A stretch of 64,000 bases of DNA from an uncultured Desulfosarcina sp. (lineage in GTDB: Bacteria > Desulfobacterota > Desulfobacteria > Desulfobacterales > Desulfosarcinaceae). Numbering within the stretch: the first letter of the stretch is position 1; each line of letters opens with the position of its first letter. The notes below the pieces were generated by a model. The model saw nothing but the letters and a program-made list of their open reading frames with translations, searched no databases and had not been told where the DNA came from. Made by a program: the position numbers and the translations under genes. The stretch lies in the NCBI RefSeq assembly GCF_963668215.1, contig NZ_OY764190.1, positions 1,488,001 to 1,552,000 on the forward strand, given 5' to 3'. Positions 44,694 through 53,889 of the stretch are shown piece after piece.

Positions 44694-45335
44694 CTACTTT
44701 ATTAGTTTGGAAAGCTCTGCGGGGATCGAGCTCATTATTACTCCTACAAAAAGCCAGACCACACCCATGGCAGAAATATGAAGTCCTCCTGTTTCTATCG
44801 CCTCTATTTTATCGAGAATGTCTCGGTCAGCTTTAGTGCGAACATCTTGCTCCTTTTTTATACCTTGCTCGATTTCACGTTCACACTGACCGATCTGGTT
44901 TTGTGATTCGCAAAGGCGCTTATTTACTGATTCGAGATTAATTTCTATGGCTTTGATACGCTCCTCATTAGAATCATCCTTTGCATTCATCCAAACGTAT
45001 CCCCGGACATTTCCTACCATTGATGTTGCTTGAATGTTGGAAGCAAACATTCTGACATGCCCACCGAATTTTGGAAAACGCTTTAACCAGTCTTTGGTAA
45101 GAGAGAGAAAGCTCGGATGCCCAAACATTTTTCTCGTATCATGAATACCATATGCAACAGTTCCAATTCCTAAAATTTGTAAAACCAACCCAGTAATACG
45201 AAAAGAGGCCTCGCTATTAGAAATATACAAAACTTGAACAACTGAAGCTGCAAGAACAACAATTGTGATCCAAAATAGATATGGCTTTGTGAACCAATAG
45301 AAAATATTTTTTATCCAAATAATGAATTTTCTCAT
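44694..45335 (-). CDS. Membrane protein of unknown function, low GC
   Basis: 213 aa from the ATG at 45335 (AGGAATC about ten bases upstream; a TTG two codons earlier is less likely). Two hydrophobic segments lie at about 18-36 and 47-64. A charged, coiled-coil-like stretch (about 110-175) with many E/K/R/Q residues follows, and a third membrane helix near 185-203 ends the chain. I recognise no family. Codon use is AT-rich, unlike the lipoate genes upstream, and the next gene has the same bias. Confidence 0.65.
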   Translation of the reverse strand: MRKFIIWIKNIFYWFTKPYLFWITIVVLAASVVQVLYISNSEASFRITGLVLQILGIGTVAYGIHDTRKMFGHPSFLSLTKDWLKRFPKFGGHVRMFASNIQATSMVGNVRGYVWMNAKDDSNEERIKAIEINLESVNKRLCESQNQIGQCEREIEQGIKKEQDVRTKADRDILDKIEAIETGGLHISAMGVVWLFVGVIMSSIPAELSKLIK

Positions 45336-45388
45336 GAACAACGATTCCTACTGTGAAGTCCAACGGCTGAACAGTATTTCCCGGTTAT

Positions 45389-46462
45389 TTAGGTCGGCAT
45401 CAATGATTGGTTAGCTCTCGCTTTCATCTTTTGTTTTATATGATTTCTTGTATCATTGCTGATATATTCTAACGCCCAATTATGCCCAGAACAAAAATCT
45501 AATAGCCATAATACTTCTTGGACGGTAGATAGTATCTCATTTATTGATTCACGGCTTGGTGCTTCCCGCCCTAAATGAGCAACCTGATTTCTAGTTTGAA
45601 TCCCTTTGCGAATTGTATCATTTAAATGTTTCGGCAGTGGTAGTATTCTTTCAAAAGTTGTTTCGCATAATAGTTTCGGTATATATTCATTGATTAGCTT
45701 TCTAACATCCGGTGAGGGTAGATTTTCAACTAACCAATTTGAATTAGGATTTAATTTAGAAACACATTCTTTCACTGCCACTTCCAAAGCTGAGATTGCA
45801 ACTACTATTGAAATTCTAGGATTTGTATTTCTAAGATATTGAGCTTCTCTGTACAATTGGTGTCCTACTGGTTGATCTTGTACGCTATTTATTAGTTTCT
45901 TGAGGCTCAACGATATTCTTTGAGGAGTTTGCAGTATGGATGCCGCGTGGACTTGAACCTTGATACCAGGAGGAACCAGATTCCATTTTTTGCCATCCAA
46001 GGAAAATGACATCCCACCATTGAACAATGGATTATGGCCATCGGGAATACCACAACGCCACATAAAAATACCAACCGTACGTTTTATTACGTCATATAAT
46101 TCAGAACGTACATTGCGGATGAAGTCTTTAAATGGTTGTGGGAAATAATCAATATGAATTCTTTCAACGGATTTTGCAGTATTTTTTAGATAATTTAATG
46201 CGTTTGCATCTGCTACCATCTCATTTGGCAACTCGTTATTTGAGATACTAATAAAATATTGTTTCACTTTATCAGATGGTTTGAAAGTGCCACAGGCCCT
46301 ACAAATACTTATATCATCATTTCCTTTTACCGGTGGAATTTTCTTTGATGACTTTTTTAGCAAAACTTTTATAGAATGAGCGCCACCATAAGTAAAAGTG
46401 ATGGGATATTTTCTATTCTTTAAATATAGATTTTTTACGAAATATCCATGTTTTATAAGCAT
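45389..46462 (-). CDS. Low-GC hypothetical protein with HEPN-like C-terminal motif
   Basis: 357 aa from the ATG at 46462; no clear ribosome binding site. An isolated CRAC motif lies near residue 55. The C-terminal third is helical and contains IQTRNQVAHLGREAPSRESI. RNQVAH fits the R-x4-H catalytic motif of HEPN domains, which form RNases in many toxin and phage-defence systems. The remainder (including a GHNPLFNGGMSFSLDGKKW patch) matches no family I can name. The pair with the downstream membrane protein could be a defence or abortive-infection module. That is inference from one motif, composition and isolation. Confidence 0.55.
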   Translation of the reverse strand: MLIKHGYFVKNLYLKNRKYPITFTYGGAHSIKVLLKKSSKKIPPVKGNDDISICRACGTFKPSDKVKQYFISISNNELPNEMVADANALNYLKNTAKSVERIHIDYFPQPFKDFIRNVRSELYDVIKRTVGIFMWRCGIPDGHNPLFNGGMSFSLDGKKWNLVPPGIKVQVHAASILQTPQRISLSLKKLINSVQDQPVGHQLYREAQYLRNTNPRISIVVAISALEVAVKECVSKLNPNSNWLVENLPSPDVRKLINEYIPKLLCETTFERILPLPKHLNDTIRKGIQTRNQVAHLGREAPSRESINEILSTVQEVLWLLDFCSGHNWALEYISNDTRNHIKQKMKARANQSLMPT

Positions 46463-46980
46463 TAATTAAATCCTATCCCATGAGAGAGCTAACAGAAGTG
46501 ATACATGGATAATTTTCCGTGTATTGGCGTATTAAGTACGAAAAGTGGAAAACACCTCTTGAAATTTTCCACTTTTAGTTTTTGGGATATACTCAAATCA
46601 GAAGCCGTTTGACCAATCAACACAATTTCCCGGCCAAAATCAAGGAAAATTAATGCTGTTTAGGATAGTTAGCTACAGAAACTGCCGAACAATAAAACAT
46701 CACTTCATGAAGGCGGCCGATAGCCAGGGTTGCCGGCTTGTCAAAGGTTCAATTCGTCCATGTTGGTTAGCCGGACCCAGCATCCAGCCCGGTATAGGCA
46801 AAGTAGGGCCAGGTTCTATACGCCACTTGATTTTCCGTCTTTTCTCCATTTTTCCATCTCTTCGCACGCGCAGCCCCTTCCGAAAAAAACCAATTGAGTG
46901 CCCGGGGGTGGCGTGCTATCCAAACCACCATCTTATCGGGAAACCTCCGTATCTCCGCTTATAAAAGAGGCAAGACCGCC
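46463..46980. other. 518-base non-coding stretch upstream of the sensor kinase
   Basis: Holds the hairpin at 46541-46576. An open reading at 46653-46964 is cysteine/arginine/proline-rich, lacks a ribosome binding site and looks non-coding. The right end is CT-rich. The promoter of the kinase was not identified. Confidence 0.4.
46541..46576. terminator. AT-rich hairpin, possible bidirectional terminator
   Basis: AAAAGTGGAAAA (46541-46552) and TTTTCCACTTTT (46565-46576) are perfect 12-base complements with a 12-base loop; the right side continues AGTTTTT. It could end transcription, but no gene on the plus strand runs into it and the minus gene starts just beyond it. Confidence 0.45.
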
Positions 46981-49179
46981 ATGTTTAAAAAAATCCGCAT
47001 TCGGCACAAATTGCTGTTCGGTTACAGCCTGGTCCTGATTCTTTCCATATCCATGGGCAGCGCTTTCATCTATTTTTTCGTTCGCAACCAACTGACGGTC
47101 AGCCTGGAAAATGAATTGAACAATACGACCCGCGCGATCCAGAATCTGGTTCGCACCTCAGCCTCCGTTTCGATCAAAAATCACCTGCGGGCCGTGGCCG
47201 AAAAGAACCTCGATATCATTCGGTACTATTACGACCAGCAACAAAAAGGAATTCTGTCCGAAAGGCAGGCCAAAGAAACCGTCACCCAACTTTTGCTGGC
47301 CCAGAAGATCGGGGACTCGGGATATATCTACTGCCTCGACAGTGTCGGGAACGTAACCCTCCATCCCCGGCCGGCGGTTCTTTGGACCAATGTCGCCAAT
47401 TTTGCCTTCGTCAGGACCCAGATGGCCAGAAAAAAGGGGTATGTGGAATATGATTGGAAGAATCCTGGCGAGCCCGTTGCCCGGCCCAAGGCCTTGTACA
47501 TGCTCTATTTCGAACCCTGGGACTGGATCGTTTCGGTCTCCAGCTACCGCAGCGAGTTCATGAGCCTGGTCAATGTGGAAGATTTCGAAAAAAGCGTATT
47601 GGAACATCGTTTTGGGGAAACCGGATATTCCTTTGTCATCGATGGAAGCGGCAATGCCATCATCCATCCCAAAATCCAGGGGGTCAACATCCTGGAGAGC
47701 GAAGACCTGCCCAACCAGTATCTGGTTCAGATGCAGCGTGAAAAATCCGGGAAAATGATTTATCCGTGGAAGAATCCCGATGAAATCGCAGCCAGATACA
47801 AGCTGGTCATGTTCGACCACATTCCGGAGTTCGACTGGATCGTGGGGGCCTGCAGTTATCTTGATGAATTTTACGCCCCCTTGCGGACGATCCGCAGGAT
47901 GATCCTGGCAACGGCAGTGTTGACCTTTCTGCTGCTGCTTCCCATCTCGTTTAAGATCAGCAGCTCTATCACCCGGCCGCTGAAGAACCTGATTGAGCAT
48001 TTCAATCGCATGATGAAGGGGGATTTTTCTTCGCGCATGGTTCCAGCGTCCGAAGACGAGATCGGCCAGCTGGCCCTTTACTACAACCGATTTGCGGATC
48101 GCATCGAAGCCTACCGCAACGACCTGGAAAAACAGATGGACCAGCGCCGCCAGGTCGAAGAGGCATTAAAAGAGAGTGAAGCGCGCTACCGGTCTGTTAT
48201 GGAGGCCGCTCCCGACCCCATTGTCGTTTATGACATGCAGGGCCTGGTCACCTACTTTAACCCGGCCTTCACACGGATTTTCGGATGGCCCCTGGAATCC
48301 TGCTTAGGTCATAAAATGGACCATTTCGTCCCCGAGGAGAACTGGGAGGAAACCCATCGCATGATTGCCATCATGATCGCCGGCGAGACCCTGTCCAGCG
48401 TTCCCACACGGCGCTACAACAAGAGCGGGCGCATCGTGGATGTCAGCATCAGCGGGGCCACCTTCCGCAATCGCCGGGGGGAACTGGAAGGCAGCGTCAT
48501 TATCCTCAGGGACGTCACCAAATCTCAGCAACTTCAGCAGCAGGTGATGGACATCGGCGACCAGGTCCGCCGCCGCATCGGCCAGGACCTGCACGACGAC
48601 CTGTGCCCGCATTTGATCGGAATTCATGGTTTGAACACCGTATTGGCCGAAAACCTGCGCGAAAGCGCCTCGCCGGATGTTGCCCTGGCCCAGAAGGTGG
48701 TCGATCTGATGGAATCGGCCACCGAAAAGGCGCGCACCCTTTCCCGGGGACTTTGCCCGGTTCATCTGGTTGCCCACGGGCTCAACGCCGCACTGGAGGA
48801 TATCGCCCGGCAAACCGAAGCGGTCTTTGCCATTGACTGCCGGTTTGAAAGCGACGATCAGGTCGTGGTGGCGGACAATACGATTGCCACCCATCTTTAC
48901 TACATCGCTCAGGAGGCCGTTCAAAATGCGGTCAAACACGCGGAAGCGGACCGCATCGAGATTCATCTGCGGGGTGAGGGCAACCGCATCCACCTGAAAA
49001 TCGTCGACAACGGCAAAGGCTTGCCCGAAGAGATGAAATCGGGTGGAATCGGTTTGCAAATCATGCAGTACCGTGCCAAGATTATTCACGCGACATTTCG
49101 TATCGACAGCCATGTCGAAACGGGAACTGCTATTGACGTTTTTTTGAAAACAACGCCCTTTGTCAGCGATGGACTATAG
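46981..49179 (+). CDS. Membrane histidine kinase with periplasmic Cache domains, HAMP, PAS and NarX-type kinase core
   Basis: 732 aa from the ATG at 46981. A membrane helix (11-34) leads to a periplasmic sensor of about 270 residues holding two Cache-like repeats: the motif DSGYIYCLDSVGNVTLHP is echoed by ETGYSFVIDGSGNAIIHP, each followed by a W-K-N-P loop. A second helix (about 305-325), HAMP, PAS (from about 402) and a HisKA_3 dimerisation domain with the phospho-histidine in GQDLHDDLCP (about 537) follow. The HATPase ends the protein (NAVKHAEAD, DNGKGLPEE). Cache sensors bind small organic acids or related ligands. The partner is the NarL-type regulator that starts at the stop codon. Confidence 0.92.
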   Translation: MFKKIRIRHKLLFGYSLVLILSISMGSAFIYFFVRNQLTVSLENELNNTTRAIQNLVRTSASVSIKNHLRAVAEKNLDIIRYYYDQQQKGILSERQAKETVTQLLLAQKIGDSGYIYCLDSVGNVTLHPRPAVLWTNVANFAFVRTQMARKKGYVEYDWKNPGEPVARPKALYMLYFEPWDWIVSVSSYRSEFMSLVNVEDFEKSVLEHRFGETGYSFVIDGSGNAIIHPKIQGVNILESEDLPNQYLVQMQREKSGKMIYPWKNPDEIAARYKLVMFDHIPEFDWIVGACSYLDEFYAPLRTIRRMILATAVLTFLLLLPISFKISSSITRPLKNLIEHFNRMMKGDFSSRMVPASEDEIGQLALYYNRFADRIEAYRNDLEKQMDQRRQVEEALKESEARYRSVMEAAPDPIVVYDMQGLVTYFNPAFTRIFGWPLESCLGHKMDHFVPEENWEETHRMIAIMIAGETLSSVPTRRYNKSGRIVDVSISGATFRNRRGELEGSVIILRDVTKSQQLQQQVMDIGDQVRRRIGQDLHDDLCPHLIGIHGLNTVLAENLRESASPDVALAQKVVDLMESATEKARTLSRGLCPVHLVAHGLNAALEDIARQTEAVFAIDCRFESDDQVVVADNTIATHLYYIAQEAVQNAVKHAEADRIEIHLRGEGNRIHLKIVDNGKGLPEEMKSGGIGLQIMQYRAKIIHATFRIDSHVETGTAIDVFLKTTPFVSDGL

Positions 49180-49183
49180 GCAC

Positions 49184-49846
49184 ATGACAACCGAACGGCG
49201 AAAAAAAATTCTCATTGTCGACGATCACCCGATTTTTTGCCTGGGGATGAGCGAACTGATCAACAAGGCCGAGGACCTGGTGGTCTGCGGCAGCGAGGAT
49301 ACCCACAAGAAGGCGATCCGCGCCATTAAAGAGCTTCAACCCGACCTGGTCATTGCCGATATTTCCTTAAAGGAGAGCAGCGGCATCGATCTGATCCAGG
49401 ACATCGGCAGCCGGTTCCAGGGTCTGCCCGTACTGGTGGTGTCCATGTATGACGAATCGCTTTATGCCGAGCGGGCGCTTCTGGCCGGCGCGCGGGGCTA
49501 CCTGATGAAGCAGGAGGCCATTCCCGTTGCGGTGGAGGCCATTCACCAGGTGCTCGACGGCAAGCTTTACGCCAGCGAAAAGGTCAAGGAAAAGGTATTT
49601 CAACGCCTGATGTCTCCCAACGCCCCGGTCGACACCTCGCCCCTGGACCAGTTGACCGGCAGGGAGCTTGAAGTTTTTCGCTACATCGGCGAAGGCATGT
49701 CGACCCGCGAAATCGCCAGCCGCATGAAACTGAGCATCAAGACCATCGGCACCTACCGGGAACGCATCAAAGAAAAGCTCAACCTCAAGCATTACACCGA
49801 ACTGGTCAAGGTTGCGGTGTATTGGCTGCAAAAAACGTCAAAATGA
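49184..49846 (+). CDS. NarL/FixJ-family response regulator
   Basis: 220 aa from the ATG at 49184; an ATG at 49169 inside the kinase gene is equally possible, and neither has a good ribosome binding site. The receiver has the acidic VDDHP pair and phospho-acceptor D in VIADISLKESSG. The conserved lysine is in MKQEA. A LuxR-type helix-turn-helix (LTGRELEVFRYIGEGMSTRE, then SIKTIGTYRERIKEKL) ends the protein. Coupling with the HisKA_3 kinase is typical for this pair. Candidate targets are the acyl-CoA synthetase and permease downstream. Confidence 0.93.
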   Translation: MTTERRKKILIVDDHPIFCLGMSELINKAEDLVVCGSEDTHKKAIRAIKELQPDLVIADISLKESSGIDLIQDIGSRFQGLPVLVVSMYDESLYAERALLAGARGYLMKQEAIPVAVEAIHQVLDGKLYASEKVKEKVFQRLMSPNAPVDTSPLDQLTGRELEVFRYIGEGMSTREIASRMKLSIKTIGTYRERIKEKLNLKHYTELVKVAVYWLQKTSK

Positions 49847-49853
49847 AGCTTTT

Positions 49854-49935
49854 GCTTCCAGCCGCGATTCGTCTCGCAATCATCGCGGCTGGAAGCCGCT
49901 CCAACGAATCCACACCTTCCTTTCGGGCGTGTGGC
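49854..49935. repeat. Dispersed palindromic repeat, copy 2 (truncated, inverted)
   Basis: GCTTCCAGCCGCGAT (49854-49868) pairs with ATCGCGGCTGGAAGC (49882-49896). The right side continues through CGCTCCAACGAATCC to GGCGTGTGGCC at 49935, which reverse-complements to 36863-36918 of copy 1 with only a few differences. The left arm is cut short by the end of the response regulator gene. The two copies therefore share at least 54 bases beyond chance. Confidence 0.9.
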
Positions 49936-50112
49936 CTGTGCCTTTCTAAGCCTATTTCCCTGTAGGTTAAAAGATTAGATCCCTTCAGATCGCTGGCAAT
50001 ATCAAAATCCGTTCTCACCCGATTGTTTTCTCTCCCCCCTGAGCATAAATATCATTCATCTCTTAATCTCTCATTTATTTAGTTCATTCATCTCAAGAAA
50101 AGGAAAGAAACC

Positions 50113-51723
50113 ATGAGTGAATCCTCCGTCAACTATGATGTTCTCAGTCCGGTAAAATTTCTGCTGCGCAGCGCCGAGGTGTTTCCTCAAAAGGAGGCCG
50201 TAATTTACGGGGACACCCGTCGAACCTACCGGCAGTTTTATGAGCGGGTCAACCGGTTGGCCAGCGCCCTGAAAGCCAAAGGAATCGGCAAGGGCGACAA
50301 GGTGGCGTTCATCTGCCCCAATACGCCTCCCATGCTGGAAGCCCACTACGCGGTCCCCATGATCGGCGCTGCCCTGGTGAGCATCAACATTCGCCTGTCA
50401 GCCAATGAGATCGCTTACATCGTCAACCATTCGGATGCCAAGGCACTATTTGTGGACAACGAGTTCGCCGGATTGATCGGGCCGGTTCTGTCCCAACTGA
50501 AAAAGGTCCATACCGTCGTGAACATCTGCGACGTCAGCGATGAGAAGCCGCTGGACGGACCATCATACGAAGAATTTCTGGCCGGCGGCGATCCCGCTCC
50601 GGTGGCCATAGAAGTGGACGACGAACGCCAGATCGCCACCATCAACTACACCAGCGGCACGACCGGACTGCCCAAGGGCGTCATGTACCATCACCGCGGC
50701 GCCTATCTCAACGCCATCGGAGAACAGCTCGAGTTCGGAACCAGCGCCAATTCCGTTTACCTGTGGACCCTGCCCATGTTTCACTGCAACGGCTGGTGCT
50801 TCACCTGGGGCATCACGGCCCTGGGGGCCACCCACGTCTGCCTGCGCAAAGTCGTTCCGGAAGAGATCTTCAAAATTGTGGGCGAGGAAGGGGTGACCCA
50901 CCTTTGCGCCGCCCCCACCATCCTTATCGGCATGTCGACCTACGCCACCGAGAACAGCATCCAACTGGAGAAAAAGCTCGAAATCATGACGGCCGGTGCG
51001 CCCCCTGCACCCACGGTCATCCAGAATATGGAAAGCATCGGCGCCAACATCACCCAGACCTACGGATTGACCGAGGTCTTCGGTCCCCACAGCGTATGCC
51101 AGTGGCAAACCCAATGGGACAACCTTTCGGCCGATGAGCGGTCCCAGCTCAAGTCCCGCCAGGGGGTGCCCTATATCGTCGCCCAGTACATGGATGTCGT
51201 CAACCCGGAAACCATGCAGCCGGTTCCCCGCGACGGCCAGACCATGGGAGAAATCGTCATGCGCGGCAACAACGTCATGCTGGGCTATTACAACGATCCG
51301 GAGGCCACCGAAACCGCCTTCAAGGGCGGCTGGTTCCACAGCGGAGACCTGGCCGTGATGCATCCGGACAATTACATCCAGATCATGGATCGCAAAAAAG
51401 ACATCATTATCAGCGGCGGCGAGAACATCTCCACCGTCGAGGTGGAAAACGTTCTCTACCGCCACCCCGATATTCTCGAAGTCGCCGTCGTTCCGGTTCC
51501 CGACACCAAATGGGGAGAGGTTCCCAAGGCCTTCGTGGTCGCCAAATCCAACAGCTCTCCGACGGCCGAGGATATCATCGCCTTCTGCAAGGAAAACCTG
51601 GCGCGCTTCAAGGCTCCCAAATACGTCGAATTCGGCGAACTGCCGAAAACCGCCACCGGCAAAATTCAAAAGTTTAAATTGCGGGAAAAAGAATGGGCCG
51701 GCAGGGATCGCATGGTGAACTGA
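50113..51723 (+). CDS. AMP-dependent acyl-CoA synthetase (medium/long chain type)
   Basis: 536 aa; the ATG at 50113 has AGGAAAG upstream. The AMP-binding P-loop reads YTSGTTGLPKGVMYHHRG (about 178). The A5-type motif TQTYGLTEVFGPHS and the A8 hinge WFHSGDLAVMHPDNYIQIMD are clear, followed by DRKKDIIISGGENISTVEVE. The C-terminal catalytic lysine lies in PKTATGKIQKFKLRE. It activates carboxylic acids to CoA thioesters. The chain-length range cannot be fixed from sequence. It lies 103 bases before a permease gene, possibly its substrate importer. Confidence 0.92.
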   Translation: MSESSVNYDVLSPVKFLLRSAEVFPQKEAVIYGDTRRTYRQFYERVNRLASALKAKGIGKGDKVAFICPNTPPMLEAHYAVPMIGAALVSINIRLSANEIAYIVNHSDAKALFVDNEFAGLIGPVLSQLKKVHTVVNICDVSDEKPLDGPSYEEFLAGGDPAPVAIEVDDERQIATINYTSGTTGLPKGVMYHHRGAYLNAIGEQLEFGTSANSVYLWTLPMFHCNGWCFTWGITALGATHVCLRKVVPEEIFKIVGEEGVTHLCAAPTILIGMSTYATENSIQLEKKLEIMTAGAPPAPTVIQNMESIGANITQTYGLTEVFGPHSVCQWQTQWDNLSADERSQLKSRQGVPYIVAQYMDVVNPETMQPVPRDGQTMGEIVMRGNNVMLGYYNDPEATETAFKGGWFHSGDLAVMHPDNYIQIMDRKKDIIISGGENISTVEVENVLYRHPDILEVAVVPVPDTKWGEVPKAFVVAKSNSSPTAEDIIAFCKENLARFKAPKYVEFGELPKTATGKIQKFKLREKEWAGRDRMVN

Positions 51724-51825
51724 CCGCCTTGGGCAACCGGCAGGTTTTTTTCTCACCCGGATCGAGTAACAGTACCGACTACCGGAGTTTAGGCTCATTA
51801 ACACCTAACTTTCAGGAGGCTGAAA

Positions 51826-53181
51826 ATGGCGTTTTCCGTGTACCGACGAAACGAAGGAGAAGAACAACCGTACTGGCCGCTGGGTCCTTTCAAAATAAGA
51901 CTGCCCTTGATCCACTACAGTTGGGAATGGGTGGAATTCGTTCAGGCCATGATCCTCTTTGTGGTGAGCCTGGCCATGATTCCCCTGCTCGAAAAGCATC
52001 TGGGCCTGCCCTATGAAGTGGCCCTGGCCTATGTGTTTGTCTGCGGCGTCGGTTTCATGCTGCCGGCATTTTTGGGCGTACCCATGGTTCCCGGCTGGAT
52101 CACGCCGGCCATTCCCGTGGTGCTGCTGTATTTGTCTCAGTTCGAACCCGGCCCCGAGGCCATCCAGGCGCTGGTTGCGCTCCAGTTGCTGGTTGCCGCG
52201 ATCTTTCTTCTGCTTGGCGTCACCAAGCTGAGCAGCAAGGTGGTAAAAAACGTACCGCCCTCCATAAAGGCAGGCATCCTGCTGGGAGCCGGGGTGGCGG
52301 CGTTCATGGGTGAGCTGAAAATGGGCGGACGCATTCCCAACACCCCCATCGCCATTGGCCTGGGCTCGCTGATCTGCTTCTACATGCTCTTTTCGGTCTC
52401 CTTTTTAAAGCTGCGAGAGAAAAACGGGTTTGCCAAACTGTTAGGAAAATACGGCATGGTTCCCGCCATGATTCTGGCCATTGGCATTGGGATGCTGGTC
52501 AAGGAATATCCGGTTCCCGATATTCAATTCGGCATCACGGTCCCAGCCTTCAAAGAGATGTGGCACTATCTTCCCTTTACGGTCGGGTTCCCGAGCCTGG
52601 ATCTTTTTGCCAAGGCCCTGCCCACAGCCATCATTGCCTATATCATTGCCTTCGGCGACGTCATTGTCGGCACGGTGCTGGTAAACAGCGCCTCGGCCGA
52701 AACGCGTGCTGACGAGAAGGTGGATACAGATGTCGACCGCATCCATCTGGTAACCGGTGTGCGCAACGTGTTGCACGCGTTCCTGGCTCCTTATCCGGGT
52801 CTGGCGGGCCCCATCTGGACGGCGGTAACCGCTACGGTGGCGGACCGCTACCGCCAGGGCCGGCAGGCGATGGACTCTATTTTCAGCGGCAGCGGAACCT
52901 TCTGGATCGCAGGCTTCATAGCGCTGTTTATCCTGCCGCTGGTCAGTTTCTTCAAACCATTCCTGCCCATCGGTTTGTCCTTGACCCTGGTGGTCACCGG
53001 CTACCTGTGCATTATTACCGCGTTCAAGCAGATCGAGAACCCGGCGGAACTGGGCGTTGCCGGCACCATGGCCATCGTTCTGGCCATGCACGGCGCCGCA
53101 TGGGGACTGGGGATCGGCATCCTGCTGCATATCCTGATGGAGAGAAAACTCTTCTCGTTTGCCGATGAGACCTCTTCCTGA
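51826..53181 (+). CDS. NCS2/SLC26-like permease (xanthine/uracil permease fold)
   Basis: 451 aa; the ATG at 51826 has CAGGAGG upstream. About 12-14 hydrophobic segments are visible, with the charged pore region GDVIVGTVLVNSASAETR (about 280) and the following LVTGVRNVLHAFLAPYPGLAG. These fit the NCS2/SulP family fold, in which substrates range from purines to sulfate and other anions. A sulfate or organic-anion role is attractive in this organism but not supported by a diagnostic residue. It is followed by a strong terminator. Confidence 0.8.
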   Translation: MAFSVYRRNEGEEQPYWPLGPFKIRLPLIHYSWEWVEFVQAMILFVVSLAMIPLLEKHLGLPYEVALAYVFVCGVGFMLPAFLGVPMVPGWITPAIPVVLLYLSQFEPGPEAIQALVALQLLVAAIFLLLGVTKLSSKVVKNVPPSIKAGILLGAGVAAFMGELKMGGRIPNTPIAIGLGSLICFYMLFSVSFLKLREKNGFAKLLGKYGMVPAMILAIGIGMLVKEYPVPDIQFGITVPAFKEMWHYLPFTVGFPSLDLFAKALPTAIIAYIIAFGDVIVGTVLVNSASAETRADEKVDTDVDRIHLVTGVRNVLHAFLAPYPGLAGPIWTAVTATVADRYRQGRQAMDSIFSGSGTFWIAGFIALFILPLVSFFKPFLPIGLSLTLVVTGYLCIITAFKQIENPAELGVAGTMAIVLAMHGAAWGLGIGILLHILMERKLFSFADETSS

Positions 53182-53196
53182 AATATGTTGCCGATA

Positions 53197-53231
53197 AAAA
53201 AATGGCGTCCATAGCTGGACGCCATTTTTTT
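53197..53231 (+). terminator. Rho-independent terminator after the permease gene
   Basis: AAATGGCGTCCA and TGGACGCCATTT form a perfect stem around a TAGC loop, with A tracts on the left and eight T on the right. It is symmetric, so it can also end transcripts coming from the minus-strand mazF side. Confidence 0.9.
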
Positions 53232-53304
53232 TACTCGCTTAGAACTGGTTCTTAAAAAATGAAACTTGGGAGCGAGATCAATCTTAGACGCCTGGTTGCT
53301 CAGT

Positions 53305-53640
53305 CTAATAAATACAGGCATCCAATATGGACAAAACTTCAGATAGCAATTCGTCATCGCCATGCTCGATCCGTTTGGCGCGGCGAGCACGGAAGTCAAC
53401 CGATTTAACCTGCTCGACCATGATGAAACCGGTGAGTTTGCTATTTTGGGGGATGCTGATGTGAAAGGGGAAACCTCGCTCTGTATTCGTAATCGGGCAT
53501 ACAATCGCCAACCCGGTGCTTCGATTGAATAGGTCCTTGCTGACAACCAATGCAGGACGCCGACCTTTTTGTTCATGACCGGATTGAGGATCAAAGGTAA
53601 TCGCGATAATGTCCCCTTGTTTCGGGACATAAGCGGCCAT
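53305..53640 (-). CDS. mazF: MazF/PemK-family toxin
   Basis: 111 aa; the ATG at 53640 immediately follows the antitoxin stop. The N-terminal IIAITFDPQSGHEQKGRRPA, then LVVSKDLFNRSTGLAIVCPI, and the later GFIMVEQVKSVDFRARRAKR match MazF mRNA interferases (about 110 aa). It should cut single-stranded RNA at short sequences when not bound by the antitoxin. Conserved R/S/Q positions of the active pocket seem intact. Confidence 0.93.
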   Translation of the reverse strand: MAAYVPKQGDIIAITFDPQSGHEQKGRRPALVVSKDLFNRSTGLAIVCPITNTERGFPFHISIPQNSKLTGFIMVEQVKSVDFRARRAKRIEHGDDELLSEVLSILDACIY

Positions 53641-53889
53641 TTACCAGACCTCCTTGCCAACCGCGGTACCCCAGTCAACCTCTTCGGCTTGATAATTTTC
53701 AGGAATCCGTGCGACAAGATCCTTAAGATTGTGTTTGCCACGAAACGTTTTCGCAGGCGTTATTATCATAATTCCGTCTTTTATGCTGATATCCACCTCA
53801 TCGCCGACGTCAAGCTGAGCATCGGCAAGAAGGTTCTTTGTAAGACGAAGCCCTTGACTATTGCCCCATTTCTGAATTTTTGCGAGCAT
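53641..53889 (-). CDS. mazE: MazE-type antitoxin
   Basis: 82 aa; the ATG at 53889 has AGGAGG upstream. The AbrB/MazE swapped-hairpin DNA-binding domain is recognisable (IQKWGNSQGLRLTKNLL, then VGDEVDISIKDGIMII). An acidic C-terminal tail (ENYQAEEVDWGTAVGKEVW) would bind MazF. The two genes abut exactly. A short direct repeat of TATAGCCATAGTA sits at 53906-53928, upstream of the gene, and is a candidate operator. Confidence 0.9.
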   Translation of the reverse strand: MLAKIQKWGNSQGLRLTKNLLADAQLDVGDEVDISIKDGIMIITPAKTFRGKHNLKDLVARIPENYQAEEVDWGTAVGKEVW

